DNA from: an uncultured Oscillospiraceae bacterium
GTDB lineage: Bacteria > Bacillota > Clostridia > Oscillospirales > Acutalibacteraceae
DNA length: 64,000 bases
Direction: 5' to 3'
Assembly: GCA_902465155.1 (NCBI GenBank)
Contig: CABQLY010000008.1
Location: 16,581-80,580 of the forward strand
Part shown: piece by piece, positions 31,840 through 41,157 of the stretch
Layout of the letters: each line of letters begins with the position of its first letter
How positions within the stretch are numbered: position 1 is the stretch's first letter
Notes under the pieces: model-generated
What the model saw: only the letters and a program-made list of their open reading frames with translations
What the model was told of the DNA's origin: nothing
Database searches by the model: none
Translations under genes and position numbers: made by a program

Positions 31840-33726
31840 ATGAAAATTAACAAAGCACAAAAAAAATCGCTGCTTTTAATTGCCGTTTCGGTTATTTTAA
31901 CCGCGGTTTGCAAGCTGCTGCCGCTGCAAAGCCTGCCGCTGCCGGAGCTGCCGCGGGCCTTGGTTGTAACCGCCTGTTACTTAGTGCCGTACTTTATTGT
32001 TGGGTACGATATTATTTTAAAAGCGCTGAAAAACCTGTTTCGCGGCCAAATGCTGGATGAAAACACCCTCATGCTGATTGCAACGGTTGGCGCCTTTTTT
32101 CTGCAAGAGCCGTTTGAGGCGGTTATGGTTGTTATTTTGTACCGCATTGGCCTGTTTTTTGAAAGCTACGCTACCGAAAAATCCCGCGCCTCGATTAAGC
32201 ATTTAATGGATATTATGCCGGACTATGCTAATGTGCTGCGCGAGGATAAGCCCGTGCAGGTAGACCCCAGCGAGGTTGAGGTTGGCGAAACGGTTGTGGT
32301 AAAGGCCGGCGAGCGTATTCCGTTAGACGGCGTTATTTTAAGCGGCGAGGCTACGGTAAACACCTCCTCCCTTACCGGGGAAAGCGTGCCCCTACAGGTA
32401 ACCAAGGGCGACAAGGTTATTAGCGGCTCAATTAACGAAAACGGCGTTATTTACATTCAAACAACCAACACGCTGGATGACTCCACCGTTGGTAAAATAA
32501 TGGATTTAATTGAAAACGCCGGCAGCAAAAAAGCCAAAGCCGAAAACTTTATTTCTAAATTCTCGGCCGTGTACACTCCTATTGTTGTAGCTTTAGCGGC
32601 GCTTACCGCCATTTTGCCGCCGCTGCTAATAACCGGCGTTTCAACCTTTCCGCAGTGGATCCACCGGGCGCTTACCTGCCTGCTGGTTTCCTGCCCGTGC
32701 GCGCTGGTTATTTCGGTTCCCCTTTCCTTCTTTGGGGGCATTGGCTCGGCCTCGCGTCAAGGCATTTTAATGAAAGGCGCCGCGTATATTGAGCGGTTTG
32801 CCAAGGTTAAAACCGTGCTATTTGATAAAACCGGCACCCTTACAAAAGGCTGCTTTAAGGTGGTTGCCATTCATCCCGAAAAAATTAGCGAAACCGACCT
32901 TTTACGCCTGGCCGCAGCGGTTGAAAGCAACAGTAACCACCCCATTTCTACCTCTTTAATTTCGGCCTACGGCAAGGTGCCGGAGGATATTGAAATGCAG
33001 GAGGTTACCGAAATTGCCGGCGCGGGCATTACCGCCAAGGTAAACGGCCAAAAGGTTTGGGTTGGCAACAGCAAGCTGATGCAGCAGGCCGGCGCCAACT
33101 ACCACAATTGCCACATTCACGGCACCGCGGTTCATGTTGCTATTGACACGGAGTATATGGGTCACATTATTATTTCGGACGAGGTAAAGGACGAGGCCAT
33201 TACCGCCGTAAGACACCTAAACCGCATGAACATTAAAACCGTTATGCTAACCGGCGACCGGGAGGATACCGCGAAGGCCGTTAGCACCCAGCTTGGCATT
33301 AAAGAGTACCTCGCCGAGCTGCTGCCCACCAACAAGGTAGAAATTGCCGAGCGCTACATGAAAAGCGGCACCGGCCCGGTTGCCTTTGTGGGCGACGGTA
33401 TTAACGACGCCCCGGTGTTAATGACGGCCGATATTGGCGTTTCCATGGGCGCCATGGGCAGCGACGCCGCAATTGAGGCGGCCGATGTTGTAATTATGGA
33501 CGATTCGATTGAAAAGGTTGCAACCTCTAAGCTAATTGCCGACCGCACCATGCGCATTGTGCGGGAAAACATTATTGTTTCGCTTGGCATTAAGCTGGTA
33601 GTGCTGGTGCTTAGCATTTTTACAACCGTATCCTTTGAAATTGCCGAGCTGGCCGATGTTGGCGTGCTAATTTTAGCGGTTTGCAACGCGGCCCGCTGCC
33701 TGTTGCCGCCGCGTCTTAAAAAATAG
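31840..33726 (+). CDS. P1B-type heavy-metal (Zn/Cd/Pb) exporting ATPase
   Basis: A 628-aa membrane pump. Marks: actuator SSLTGESVP, membrane metal motif CPC at C285-P-C287, phosphorylation D329 in DKTGTLT, HP motif in SNSNHPIS, hinge VGDGINDAPVL (D519, D523) and, in the last membrane segment, ADVGVLILAVCNAARCL with the Asp typical of Zn/Cd pumps. The cytosolic HMA domain usual in CadA is absent; it is encoded by the preceding gene. Operon with the ArsR repressor; terminator at 33787. Confidence 0.95.
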   Translation: MKINKAQKKSLLLIAVSVILTAVCKLLPLQSLPLPELPRALVVTACYLVPYFIVGYDIILKALKNLFRGQMLDENTLMLIATVGAFFLQEPFEAVMVVILYRIGLFFESYATEKSRASIKHLMDIMPDYANVLREDKPVQVDPSEVEVGETVVVKAGERIPLDGVILSGEATVNTSSLTGESVPLQVTKGDKVISGSINENGVIYIQTTNTLDDSTVGKIMDLIENAGSKKAKAENFISKFSAVYTPIVVALAALTAILPPLLITGVSTFPQWIHRALTCLLVSCPCALVISVPLSFFGGIGSASRQGILMKGAAYIERFAKVKTVLFDKTGTLTKGCFKVVAIHPEKISETDLLRLAAAVESNSNHPISTSLISAYGKVPEDIEMQEVTEIAGAGITAKVNGQKVWVGNSKLMQQAGANYHNCHIHGTAVHVAIDTEYMGHIIISDEVKDEAITAVRHLNRMNIKTVMLTGDREDTAKAVSTQLGIKEYLAELLPTNKVEIAERYMKSGTGPVAFVGDGINDAPVLMTADIGVSMGAMGSDAAIEAADVVIMDDSIEKVATSKLIADRTMRIVRENIIVSLGIKLVVLVLSIFTTVSFEIAELADVGVLILAVCNAARCLLPPRLKK

Positions 33727-33786
33727 CCCCCTTTGCCGCCAAAGCAGCCAAGGCTTTAAAATTTTAAAAAATAATAACCCTTTTAA

Positions 33787-33818
33787 ATACGCCGAATAAC
33801 TTTCGGCGTATTTTTTTT
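33787..33818 (+). terminator. Terminator of the metal-efflux operon
   Basis: 10-bp stem ATACGCCGAA/TTCGGCGTAT with a short loop, followed by eight T. Confidence 0.9.
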
Positions 33819-33866
33819 GCGCTTTTGGCAATGCTAAAAACAAATTTAAAAAGGAGCTTTTTAAGT

Positions 33867-35201
33867 ATGAAAAAAATTGTTTCCTGCCTACTGGCGCTTT
33901 GCTGTGCGGCCGGCAGCCTTTTAAGCCTTAGCGGCTGCAACAAATCAACGAATGACAATACCATTTACTATTTAAACTTTAAGCCCGAAATTGCCTCGGT
34001 GTACGATGAAATTGCCAAAGCCTACAGCGAGGAAAAGGGCGTGACCCTGCGGGTAACAACCGCGGCCTCGGGCACCTACGAGCAAACCCTAAAATCTGAA
34101 ATGGCAAAATCTACCGCGCCTACCATTTTTCAAATTAACGGGCCAAAGGGCTACGCCAACTGGAAATCCTACTGCAAGGATATTAAAAACACCGCCATTT
34201 ACAACGCGCTGAACAATAAATCGTTAGCCATAACCTCGGGCGACGGCGTTTACGGCGTGCCTTATGTGGTAGAGGGGTACGGCATTATTTACAACCGCGA
34301 AATTTTAAACCGTTACTTTGCGCTGAGCGACAAAAAAACTTCCTTAAAATCGGTAAACGAAATTAACAGCTTTGCCGCTTTAAAAGCGGTGGTTGAGGAC
34401 ATGACCCGGCTGAAAGAAAAGCTTGGCATTGAGGGGGTTTTTGCCTCTACCTCCCTTAAAAGCGGCGAGGACTGGCGCTGGCAGACCCATTTAGCCAACA
34501 TTCCGCTGTACTACGAATTTCAAAAAAACAAGGTAGACCTTTCGGGCGACGATACCAAAACGGTGCAGTTTGAGTACAGCGAAAATTTTAAAAATATTTT
34601 TGATTTATATTTAAATAACTCCACTACCGATAAAAAGCTGCTGGGCAGCAAGTCGGTGGCCGATTCTATGGCCGAATTTGCGCTGGAAAAATGTGCCATG
34701 GTACAAAACGGCAACTGGGCCTGGAGCCAAATTGAGCAGGTTTCGGGCAACCGCGTTAAAAAAGAAGATATTAAATTCATGCCCATTTACACGGGGGTAG
34801 AGGGCGAGCAGACCCAAGGCCTTTGCATTGGCACCGAAAACTTTTTGTGCATTAACAAAAACGCTACCGAGCAGCAGCAAAAGCTGGCCGAGGAGTTTTT
34901 GTACTGGCTTTATTCCAGCGAAACGGGCAAAAAATTTGTAACCGAAAAATTAAACTTTATTGCCCCGTTTAACACCTTTACCGCCAACGAGGTGCCGGAT
35001 GACCCGTTGGCCCAGCAGGTTGCCGAGTGGATGCAAAAAGGCAATGTTACCACCATTCCTTGGAATTTTACGGTTTTTCCCAACCAAACATTTAAGGATA
35101 ATTTTGGCGCCGCGCTGCTCTCCTACGCGCAGGGGGCCAAGCCCTGGCAAGAGGTTAAAACCTTGTTTGTAGACGACTGGAAAAAAGAAAGCCGTAGCTA
35201 A
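33867..35201 (+). CDS. Sugar ABC transporter substrate-binding lipoprotein
   Basis: A 444-aa extracellular solute-binding protein (family 1), lipoprotein signal with Cys24 (LLSLSGC). Features: YDEIAKAYSEEKGVTLRV, YGVPYVVEGYGIIYNREIL, MVQNGNWAWSQIEQ. The frame extends to 33825, but ATG 33867 has AAGGAG 9 bases upstream and starts the signal peptide. It precedes two permease genes, malQ and glgP, so malto-oligosaccharides are the likely ligand. Hairpins at 35236-35310 after the stop may protect its mRNA. No clear promoter was found between the terminator at 33818 and the gene. Confidence 0.92.
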   Translation: MKKIVSCLLALCCAAGSLLSLSGCNKSTNDNTIYYLNFKPEIASVYDEIAKAYSEEKGVTLRVTTAASGTYEQTLKSEMAKSTAPTIFQINGPKGYANWKSYCKDIKNTAIYNALNNKSLAITSGDGVYGVPYVVEGYGIIYNREILNRYFALSDKKTSLKSVNEINSFAALKAVVEDMTRLKEKLGIEGVFASTSLKSGEDWRWQTHLANIPLYYEFQKNKVDLSGDDTKTVQFEYSENFKNIFDLYLNNSTTDKKLLGSKSVADSMAEFALEKCAMVQNGNWAWSQIEQVSGNRVKKEDIKFMPIYTGVEGEQTQGLCIGTENFLCINKNATEQQQKLAEEFLYWLYSSETGKKFVTEKLNFIAPFNTFTANEVPDDPLAQQVAEWMQKGNVTTIPWNFTVFPNQTFKDNFGAALLSYAQGAKPWQEVKTLFVDDWKKESRS

Positions 35202-35235
35202 ACCCTTTAAGCTTTTTAACACCGGCGTTGAACTC

Positions 35236-35310
35236 TGCCGGTTTAGGCGGTTTTTACCGGCCGCCCAAACCGGCAAAGTCTTTAGCGCTTGGCAGCAAAA
35301 CAAGCGCTAA
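35236..35310 (+). other. Two intercistronic hairpins between binding protein and permease genes
   Basis: First: arms TGCCGGTTT.GGCGG and CCGCC.AAACCGGCA (35236-35275). Second: perfect 10-bp arms TTAGCGCTTG and CAAGCGCTAA (35282-35291 with 35301-35310). No T runs follow. Such hairpins commonly stabilise the upstream mRNA and lower permease expression. Confidence 0.7.
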
Positions 35311-35347
35311 TGGCGTTTAAAAATTGCTGTAAGAAGGAGCAAGAAAA

Positions 35348-36190
35348 ATGCATAAAAATTTAAAACGCTATTTTCCGCTATTTGCGCTGCCAACACTACT
35401 TGCTTTTCTTGTAGCGTTTTTGGTGCCGTTTATTATGGGGTTGTACCTTTCGTTTACCGAATTTACCACCGTTACCGACGCCACCTTTGTTGGCATTAAA
35501 AATTACATTGCCGCTTTTTCAGAGGACCGCAATTTTGTAAACGCCCTTTGGTTTACGGTTAAATACGCCGTTACGGTTATTATAACGGTAAATGTTTTTT
35601 CCTACCTTTTGGCGCTGGCGCTAACCAAAGGGCTAAAGGGCACCAACACCTTTCGGTCGGTATTTTTTATGCCCAATTTAATTGGCGGTATTATTTTGGG
35701 CTACATTTGGCAAATTATTATTAACGGCGTGCTGCTGCCCTGGAATGTTGATATTACCTTTAACGCCAACTACGGCTTTTGGGGACTGGTTATTTTAACC
35801 AACTGGCAAATGATAGGGTATATGATGATTATTTATGTAGCCGGTATTAGCAGCATTACCCCCGAATTGTTAGAGGCCGCTAAAATTGACGGCGCCACGC
35901 CCCGCCAAATTTTGTTTAAAATTACCCTGCCGCTTACCATGCCCTCTATTACCATTTGCACCTTTTTAACCCTAACCAACGCCTTTAAGCTGTTTGACCA
36001 AAACTTGGCTTTAACGGCCGGCGCGCCAAACCGCGAAACCTCTATGCTGGCGCTGGATATTTACAACACCTTCTACGGGCGGGTTGGCTCTGAAGGGGTG
36101 GGGCAGGCCAAAGGCGTTGTGTTTTTTGTAATTGTTGCTGCGCTGGCCGGCCTGCAGCTTTATTTAACCGGCAGAAAAGAGGTAAAGTAA
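35348..36190 (+). CDS. Sugar ABC transporter permease, MalF/UgpA-like
   Basis: A 280-aa membrane protein with six predicted helices and the EAA loop EAAKIDGATPRQILFKITLP that docks the ATPase. Start ATG 35348 has AGAAGGAG upstream. It pairs with the next permease (1 base between them). No ATP-binding subunit gene is present, so a shared MsmX/MsmK-type ATPase encoded elsewhere must power it. Confidence 0.94.
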   Translation: MHKNLKRYFPLFALPTLLAFLVAFLVPFIMGLYLSFTEFTTVTDATFVGIKNYIAAFSEDRNFVNALWFTVKYAVTVIITVNVFSYLLALALTKGLKGTNTFRSVFFMPNLIGGIILGYIWQIIINGVLLPWNVDITFNANYGFWGLVILTNWQMIGYMMIIYVAGISSITPELLEAAKIDGATPRQILFKITLPLTMPSITICTFLTLTNAFKLFDQNLALTAGAPNRETSMLALDIYNTFYGRVGSEGVGQAKGVVFFVIVAALAGLQLYLTGRKEVK

Positions 36191-36191
36191 A

Positions 36192-37025
36192 ATGCAAAAC
36201 AACAAGGTTCTTCGCGGGTTTTACAGCCTGCTGCTGGGGCTTTTGGCCTTGGCCTTTTTGCTGCCCATTATTATTGTGCTGCTAAACTCCTTTAAAGGGC
36301 AGTTTTATATTAGCGACTCCCCCTTTGCCCTGCCAAACGCCGCCACCTTTGCCGGGCTGGAAAATTATATTAACGGCATTGCCAAAACCGGCTTTACCGA
36401 AGCGTTTTTTTACTCGCTGTTTATTACCGTTTTTTCGGTGTTGGTTATTGTTTTGTTTACCGGAATGACGGCCTGGTATTTAACGCGGGAAAAAAGCCGT
36501 TTTTCTAAAACGCTGTACTACCTGCTGGTGTTCAGCATGATCGTGCCGTTTCAAATGATCATGTTTACCATGTCTAAAATAGCAAATCTGCTGCGGTTAG
36601 ATAACCCCGTTGGCATTATTTTAATTTACCTTGGCTTTGGCGCCGGGCTCTCGGTTTTTATTTTTTCGGGGTTTGTAAAAACAATTCCGTTAGAAATTGA
36701 GGAGGCCGCTTATGTAGACGGCTGCTCTCCCCCGCGGCTGTTTTTCTCGGTTATTTTGCCAATTCTGCGCCCTACCGCCATTACGGTGGCAATTTTAAAC
36801 ACCATGTGGATCTGGAACGACTACTTGCTGCCCTACTTGGTAATTGGCAACGAATATAAAACCATTCCCATTGCCGTGCAGTACCTGCAGGGGGGCTACG
36901 GCTCGCGGGATATGGGCGCTTTAATGGCCATGCTGGTGCTGGCGATTATACCAATTGTAATTTTTTACGCAGTTTGCCAGCGTTATATTATACAAGGCGT
37001 AGTTGCCGGCGCCGTAAAGGGTTAA
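36192..37025 (+). CDS. Sugar ABC transporter permease, MalG/UgpE-like
   Basis: A 277-aa six-helix permease with EAA loop EEAAYVDGCSPPRLFFSVILP and the typical NTMWIWNDYLLPYLVI segment. The stop is followed 2 bases later by malQ, so transport and metabolism of the sugar are in one operon. Confidence 0.94.
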   Translation: MQNNKVLRGFYSLLLGLLALAFLLPIIIVLLNSFKGQFYISDSPFALPNAATFAGLENYINGIAKTGFTEAFFYSLFITVFSVLVIVLFTGMTAWYLTREKSRFSKTLYYLLVFSMIVPFQMIMFTMSKIANLLRLDNPVGIILIYLGFGAGLSVFIFSGFVKTIPLEIEEAAYVDGCSPPRLFFSVILPILRPTAITVAILNTMWIWNDYLLPYLVIGNEYKTIPIAVQYLQGGYGSRDMGALMAMLVLAIIPIVIFYAVCQRYIIQGVVAGAVKG

Positions 37026-37027
37026 GT

Positions 37028-38557
37028 ATGCAGCGCGCGGTACTTTTAAAAAAACAGCCCCCCTTTGCCCGGCGGTACGGCATTTTGCTGCCTTTATTTT
37101 CGCTGCCCGGGCCGTACGGCATTGGCACGCTGGGAAAACAGGCCTTTTTGTTTGTAGATTTTTTGGCGCGCGCCGGCGCGGCCTACTGGCAGCTGTTGCC
37201 CCTTGGCCCAACCGGCTACGGCGACAGCCCGTACCAAAGCTTTTCCTCCTTTGCGGGGAACCCTTATTTTATTGACCCGGAGCTTTTGTACCGGCAGGGC
37301 AAGCTAACCAAGGCCGAGCTGCAAACTGCCCAAGCCGAACCGGGAGAAATTAACTATTTTAAGCTTTACCAAACGCGAGAGGCCTTGCTGTACCGCGCCT
37401 TTTTGCGGGCGCAAAAAAAAGACCTGCCGGGGTACGATGAATTTTTGTGGCAAAACCGCGATTGGCTTACAAACTACGCCGAATATACCGCGTTAAAGCG
37501 GCATTTTGGCGAAAAGGGGCGCATCGCCCTGCCCTACCCCGTTAAAACCGCCGAGGCCGAAGCCTTTGTAAAGCAGCGCCTTAAAAAGCAAACCGCCTTT
37601 GTTTGCTACGAGCAGTACGAATTTTTTGCCCAATTTTGCGCCCTAAAAAGCTACGCCGAAAGCAAGGGCGTGCAGTTTATTGGGGATTTGCCGCTTTACA
37701 CCGCCAACGACAGCGCCGATGTTTGGGCCAACCCCGAGCTGTTTTGCTTAAACCAAAACGGCAGCCCCAGCGCGGTAGCCGGCGTACCGCCGGATGAATT
37801 TTCTAAAACCGGGCAGCTTTGGGGCAACCCGCTTTACAACTGGCCGGCGCACGAAAGCACGGGCTTTAGCTGGTGGTGCAGCCGCGTTGCCCGGCAGTTT
37901 AGCCTGTACCACATTTTGCGAATAGACCATTTTATTGGCATTTCGCGCTACTATGCTATTCCGGCAAACGCCCAAAACGCCCAAAACGCCCAAAACGGAA
38001 AATGGCTGCCGGGGCCCGATAAAGCCCTTATTGCGGCGCTGCAAAAAGCCGTACCAAACGGCCGCTACATTGCCGAGGACTTAGGGCTTTTAAACCCCAA
38101 AACCGCTGCTTTAATTCAAAAAACCGGCTTTCCGGGTATGCGGCTGCTGCAATCGGCCTTTAACAGCGGCAGCAGCAACGGCAATTTGCCGCACCGGCTG
38201 CCAAAAAACTGCGTGCTGTACACCGGCACGCACGATAATAACACGCTGCAAGGGCGCATTTTAAGCTTTACCCCCGCCGAAAAGCGTTACGCCTACCGCT
38301 ATTTAGGGGTTAAACGGCGGGCCGATCTACAGCCCCGCCTAATTCGCGCCGGCTTTGCCGCCACGCCCGATTTATTTATTTTGCCTTTGCAGGATTTACT
38401 GGGCCTTGGGGCAAGCGCCCGCATTAACACCCCGGCCACCCTTGGCCAAAACTGGCGTTGGCGCCTAACCGAGCTGCCGCCTAACCTGCTGGCCGACGAA
38501 ACCGCCGCCCTTGCCGCTATTTTTGAAAGGAGCAATTTTAATGACAGTGAACACTGA
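37028..38557 (+). CDS. malQ: 4-alpha-glucanotransferase (amylomaltase), GH77
   Basis: Disproportionates malto-oligosaccharides, releasing glucose and longer chains for phosphorylase. The 509-aa protein has RYGILLPLFSLPGPYGIGTLG, YWQLLPLGPTGYGDSPY, catalytic Asp in LRIDHFIGISRYY, acid/base Glu in IAEDLG and Asp in GTHDNNT. Start ATG 37028 rather than the frame beginning at 36974, which lies in the permease gene. A triple AQN repeat encoded by three 9-bp units (37971-37997) sits between the first two catalytic motifs. The end overlaps glgP by 17 bases. Confidence 0.95.
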   Translation: MQRAVLLKKQPPFARRYGILLPLFSLPGPYGIGTLGKQAFLFVDFLARAGAAYWQLLPLGPTGYGDSPYQSFSSFAGNPYFIDPELLYRQGKLTKAELQTAQAEPGEINYFKLYQTREALLYRAFLRAQKKDLPGYDEFLWQNRDWLTNYAEYTALKRHFGEKGRIALPYPVKTAEAEAFVKQRLKKQTAFVCYEQYEFFAQFCALKSYAESKGVQFIGDLPLYTANDSADVWANPELFCLNQNGSPSAVAGVPPDEFSKTGQLWGNPLYNWPAHESTGFSWWCSRVARQFSLYHILRIDHFIGISRYYAIPANAQNAQNAQNGKWLPGPDKALIAALQKAVPNGRYIAEDLGLLNPKTAALIQKTGFPGMRLLQSAFNSGSSNGNLPHRLPKNCVLYTGTHDNNTLQGRILSFTPAEKRYAYRYLGVKRRADLQPRLIRAGFAATPDLFILPLQDLLGLGASARINTPATLGQNWRWRLTELPPNLLADETAALAAIFERSNFNDSEH

Positions 38558-40829
38558 GCTGTACCAAAATAAGCTAAACGAAGGCCTGCAAAAAGCCGAC
38601 CCCAACGCTGCCGATTACCCCTACCGCGTGCAGCGCGCCATTGCGGCCGCTTTGCTTTTGGTAACCGCCGGCCTGCCGGCCAACAGCCGAAAGGGCCGCA
38701 CCGGGTACTATTTTTCGGCCGAATATTTGCCCGGCAAAATTACCGAGCAAACGGTGGCCGCCTTGGGGTTAGAGCAGCAAACCGAGGAGATTTTAAAGCA
38801 AAACGGCACCGGGCTTTCGGTGCTAAACGCTCTGCCGGACCCGGCCCTTGGCAACGGCGGGCTGGGGCGGTTGGCCTCCTGCATTATGGAATCGGCCGCC
38901 TTTTGCGATTTACCCTTAGACGGCTACGGCATCCGCTACCGGTACGGCATTTTTAAGCAAACGGTGCAAAACAACCGCCAGCAGGAAACGCCGGATTTTT
39001 GGCTGAACCACTGCCCAATGGAGATTTGCCGCCGCGAGCGCACCCAAACGGTTCAGCTGGGCAACGAAACGGTGCTGGCGGTGCCGTACGATGTGCCAAT
39101 TATTTCTAAAAACAGGGTAAACTGCCTGCGGCTTTGGCAGTGCGAGGCCGCCGAGCCGGTAGACCTTTTAGCCTTTTGCCGCGGCGAGTACGAAACCGCC
39201 TTTAAAAGCACCGTAAACGCGCTGGCCGTTACCGCCTTTTTGTACCCCGACGATTCTACCGAGCGGGGCAAAGAGCTGCGCTTAAAGCAGCAATACTTTT
39301 TTTGCTGCGCCGGACTGGGCGATATTTTAGCCGATTTTAAAAAAACCGGCGAGCCCATTACCGCCCTGGCCGATTATGTACAAATTCAGTTAAACGACAC
39401 CCACCCCACCGTAGCAATTTTAGAGCTGCTGCGCCGCCTGTGTGAGGATTACCGGCTGGATTTTAAAACCGCCTTTGGCCTTTGCCAAAGCATTTTTAAC
39501 TACACCAACCACACCGTTATGGCCGAGGCGCTGGAAACCTGGAGCGTAGAGCTGTTTTGCCGGGTACTGCCGCAGGTTTACCCCTACGCCGTTATGGTAA
39601 ACAACGCCTTAGCAGCCGAGGTTACCGTAAAAAAAGCCTACGAAAAGCTGGCCGTTATTCAAGACGGCCGCCTTTACATGGCCAACCTGGCGGTTTACAC
39701 GGCCAAAAAGGTAAACGGCGTTGCCGAGCTGCACAGCAGCCTAATTAAGGAAACTATTTTTAACGGCTTTCACCAGCTTTACCCGCAAAAATTTTGCAAT
39801 ATTACCAACGGCGTTTCGCACCGGCAGTGGCTTTGCCTTGCCAACCCCGGGCTGGCCAGCTTTATTAACGAGCGCATTGGCACCGAGTGGCAAAGCAGCT
39901 TTGAGCAGCTTGGCCGCCTGCACGCCTTTACCGGGGCGGGCGACCTAAAGGAGCTAAACCAAATTAAACAGCAAAACAAAAGCCGCCTTTGCCGCTATTT
40001 AAAGCAATACGCCAACATTACCTTAAACAGCGATTTTATTTTTTCGGTGCAAATTAAACGAATACACGAATACAAGCGCCAGCTAATGAATGTGCTTTCG
40101 GTACTACTGCTGTATTTAAAGCTAAAAAACGGCGAGCTGCCCAGCTTTTACCCCACTGCCTTTATTTTTGCCGGCAAGGCGGCCCCTGGCTACCACGCCG
40201 CGAAAGAGGTAATTCGCCTTATTAACACCGTAGCCGAGTTTTTAAACCGGGACGACACCGTTAAAAATTTGCTGCAGGTTGTTTTTGTGCCGGATTATAA
40301 CATTAAAAACGCCATGCAGATTATTCCGGCCGCTAATTTTTCCGAGCAGATTTCCATGGCCACTACCGAGGCCAGCGGCACCGGGAATATGAAGCTTAGC
40401 ATGAACGGCGCACCAACCGTAGGCACGCTGGACGGCGCCAACATTGAAATTGTGCGCGCCGCCGGGGAGGAAAACAATTATATTTTTGGGGCCAACGCCA
40501 CCCAAATTAAACAAACCCTTGCCACCTACAGCCCGTGGGATGTTTACCACACCAACCCCGAAATACGCGAGGTACTGGCTCTGCTGCAAAACGGCCTTTT
40601 GGGCGATTTTGATTTTCTTTACAAAACGCTGCTGGGGGATCACGACCCCGACCGCTACCGCACGCTAATGGATCTGCCCTCGTACAACGAGGCACGGCTG
40701 CAGGCCAACGCCGACTACCAAAACAGCGAGCTGTTTGCCACCAAATGCCTGCACAACATTGCCGGCTCGGCCGGTTTTTCCTCCGACCGCACAGTGCAGG
40801 ATTACAACCGTTTTATTTGGCAGCTGTAA
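38541..40829 (+). CDS. glgP: Glycogen/maltodextrin phosphorylase
   Basis: PLP enzyme releasing glucose-1-phosphate from alpha-1,4-glucans. The 762-aa protein has PALGNGGLGRLASC, the QLNDTHPT segment, QIKRIHEYKRQLMN and the PLP-lysine motif EASGTGNMKLSMNGAPTVG with TLDGANIEI. ATG 38541 has GAAAGGAG 7 bases upstream; the earlier in-frame start lies inside malQ. Slightly shorter than E. coli MalP, with a short N-terminus lacking the extended allosteric region. Ends the malto-oligosaccharide operon; terminator at 41012. Confidence 0.96.
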   Translation: MTVNTELYQNKLNEGLQKADPNAADYPYRVQRAIAAALLLVTAGLPANSRKGRTGYYFSAEYLPGKITEQTVAALGLEQQTEEILKQNGTGLSVLNALPDPALGNGGLGRLASCIMESAAFCDLPLDGYGIRYRYGIFKQTVQNNRQQETPDFWLNHCPMEICRRERTQTVQLGNETVLAVPYDVPIISKNRVNCLRLWQCEAAEPVDLLAFCRGEYETAFKSTVNALAVTAFLYPDDSTERGKELRLKQQYFFCCAGLGDILADFKKTGEPITALADYVQIQLNDTHPTVAILELLRRLCEDYRLDFKTAFGLCQSIFNYTNHTVMAEALETWSVELFCRVLPQVYPYAVMVNNALAAEVTVKKAYEKLAVIQDGRLYMANLAVYTAKKVNGVAELHSSLIKETIFNGFHQLYPQKFCNITNGVSHRQWLCLANPGLASFINERIGTEWQSSFEQLGRLHAFTGAGDLKELNQIKQQNKSRLCRYLKQYANITLNSDFIFSVQIKRIHEYKRQLMNVLSVLLLYLKLKNGELPSFYPTAFIFAGKAAPGYHAAKEVIRLINTVAEFLNRDDTVKNLLQVVFVPDYNIKNAMQIIPAANFSEQISMATTEASGTGNMKLSMNGAPTVGTLDGANIEIVRAAGEENNYIFGANATQIKQTLATYSPWDVYHTNPEIREVLALLQNGLLGDFDFLYKTLLGDHDPDRYRTLMDLPSYNEARLQANADYQNSELFATKCLHNIAGSAGFSSDRTVQDYNRFIWQL

Positions 40830-41011
40830 CAGCGCCTAAACCGCCAAAAAAGCCTTAATAGGCAAGCAAAAACCCACGCAATAAACACGCAAAAACAGAA
40901 AAATAAACCAAGCGCATAAAAACACATTAAATGAATAACGCGCCTAAACGCGCGCTGAATAAACAAAGCAGCTAAACACGCACTAATAAACAAAAGCGCA
41001 CAAAAATGCAC
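40830..41011. other. Strand-asymmetric A/C-rich spacer after glgP
   Basis: About 180 bases very poor in T and G on the plus strand, built of loosely repeated AATAAACA, CACGCA and CTAAAC words about 16-17 bases apart. No gene on either strand is credible. Confidence 0.55.
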
Positions 41012-41048
41012 AAAGCCGCAAAGGTTTCTCCCACCCTTTGCGGCTTTT
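41012..41048 (+). terminator. Terminator of the malto-oligosaccharide operon
   Basis: 13-bp stem AAAGCCGCAAAGG with its complement, followed by TTTT. Confidence 0.8.
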
Positions 41049-41087
41049 GCCTTGCCTAAAATTGCAGGCCATTTGTAAAAAAACAGC

Positions 41088-41134
41088 GTAAAAAAACCCC
41101 TTCGGCGGTGCAAGAACCGCCGAAGGGGGTTTTA
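41088..41134 (-). terminator. Terminator of the abrB-like gene
   Basis: Perfect 13-bp stem (41097-41109 with 41116-41128), 6-base loop, long T run on the minus strand; a TTTT follows on the plus strand too, so it can work both ways. Confidence 0.85.
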
Positions 41135-41157
41135 AGGTTCGTTTTAAATTGTTTTAT

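Noticed and set aside
40802..41113. 103-aa minus-strand frame with hydrophobic stretches
   Set aside because: Lies in the A/C-rich spacer and two terminators; its hydrophobicity comes from T-rich codons on the opposite strand.
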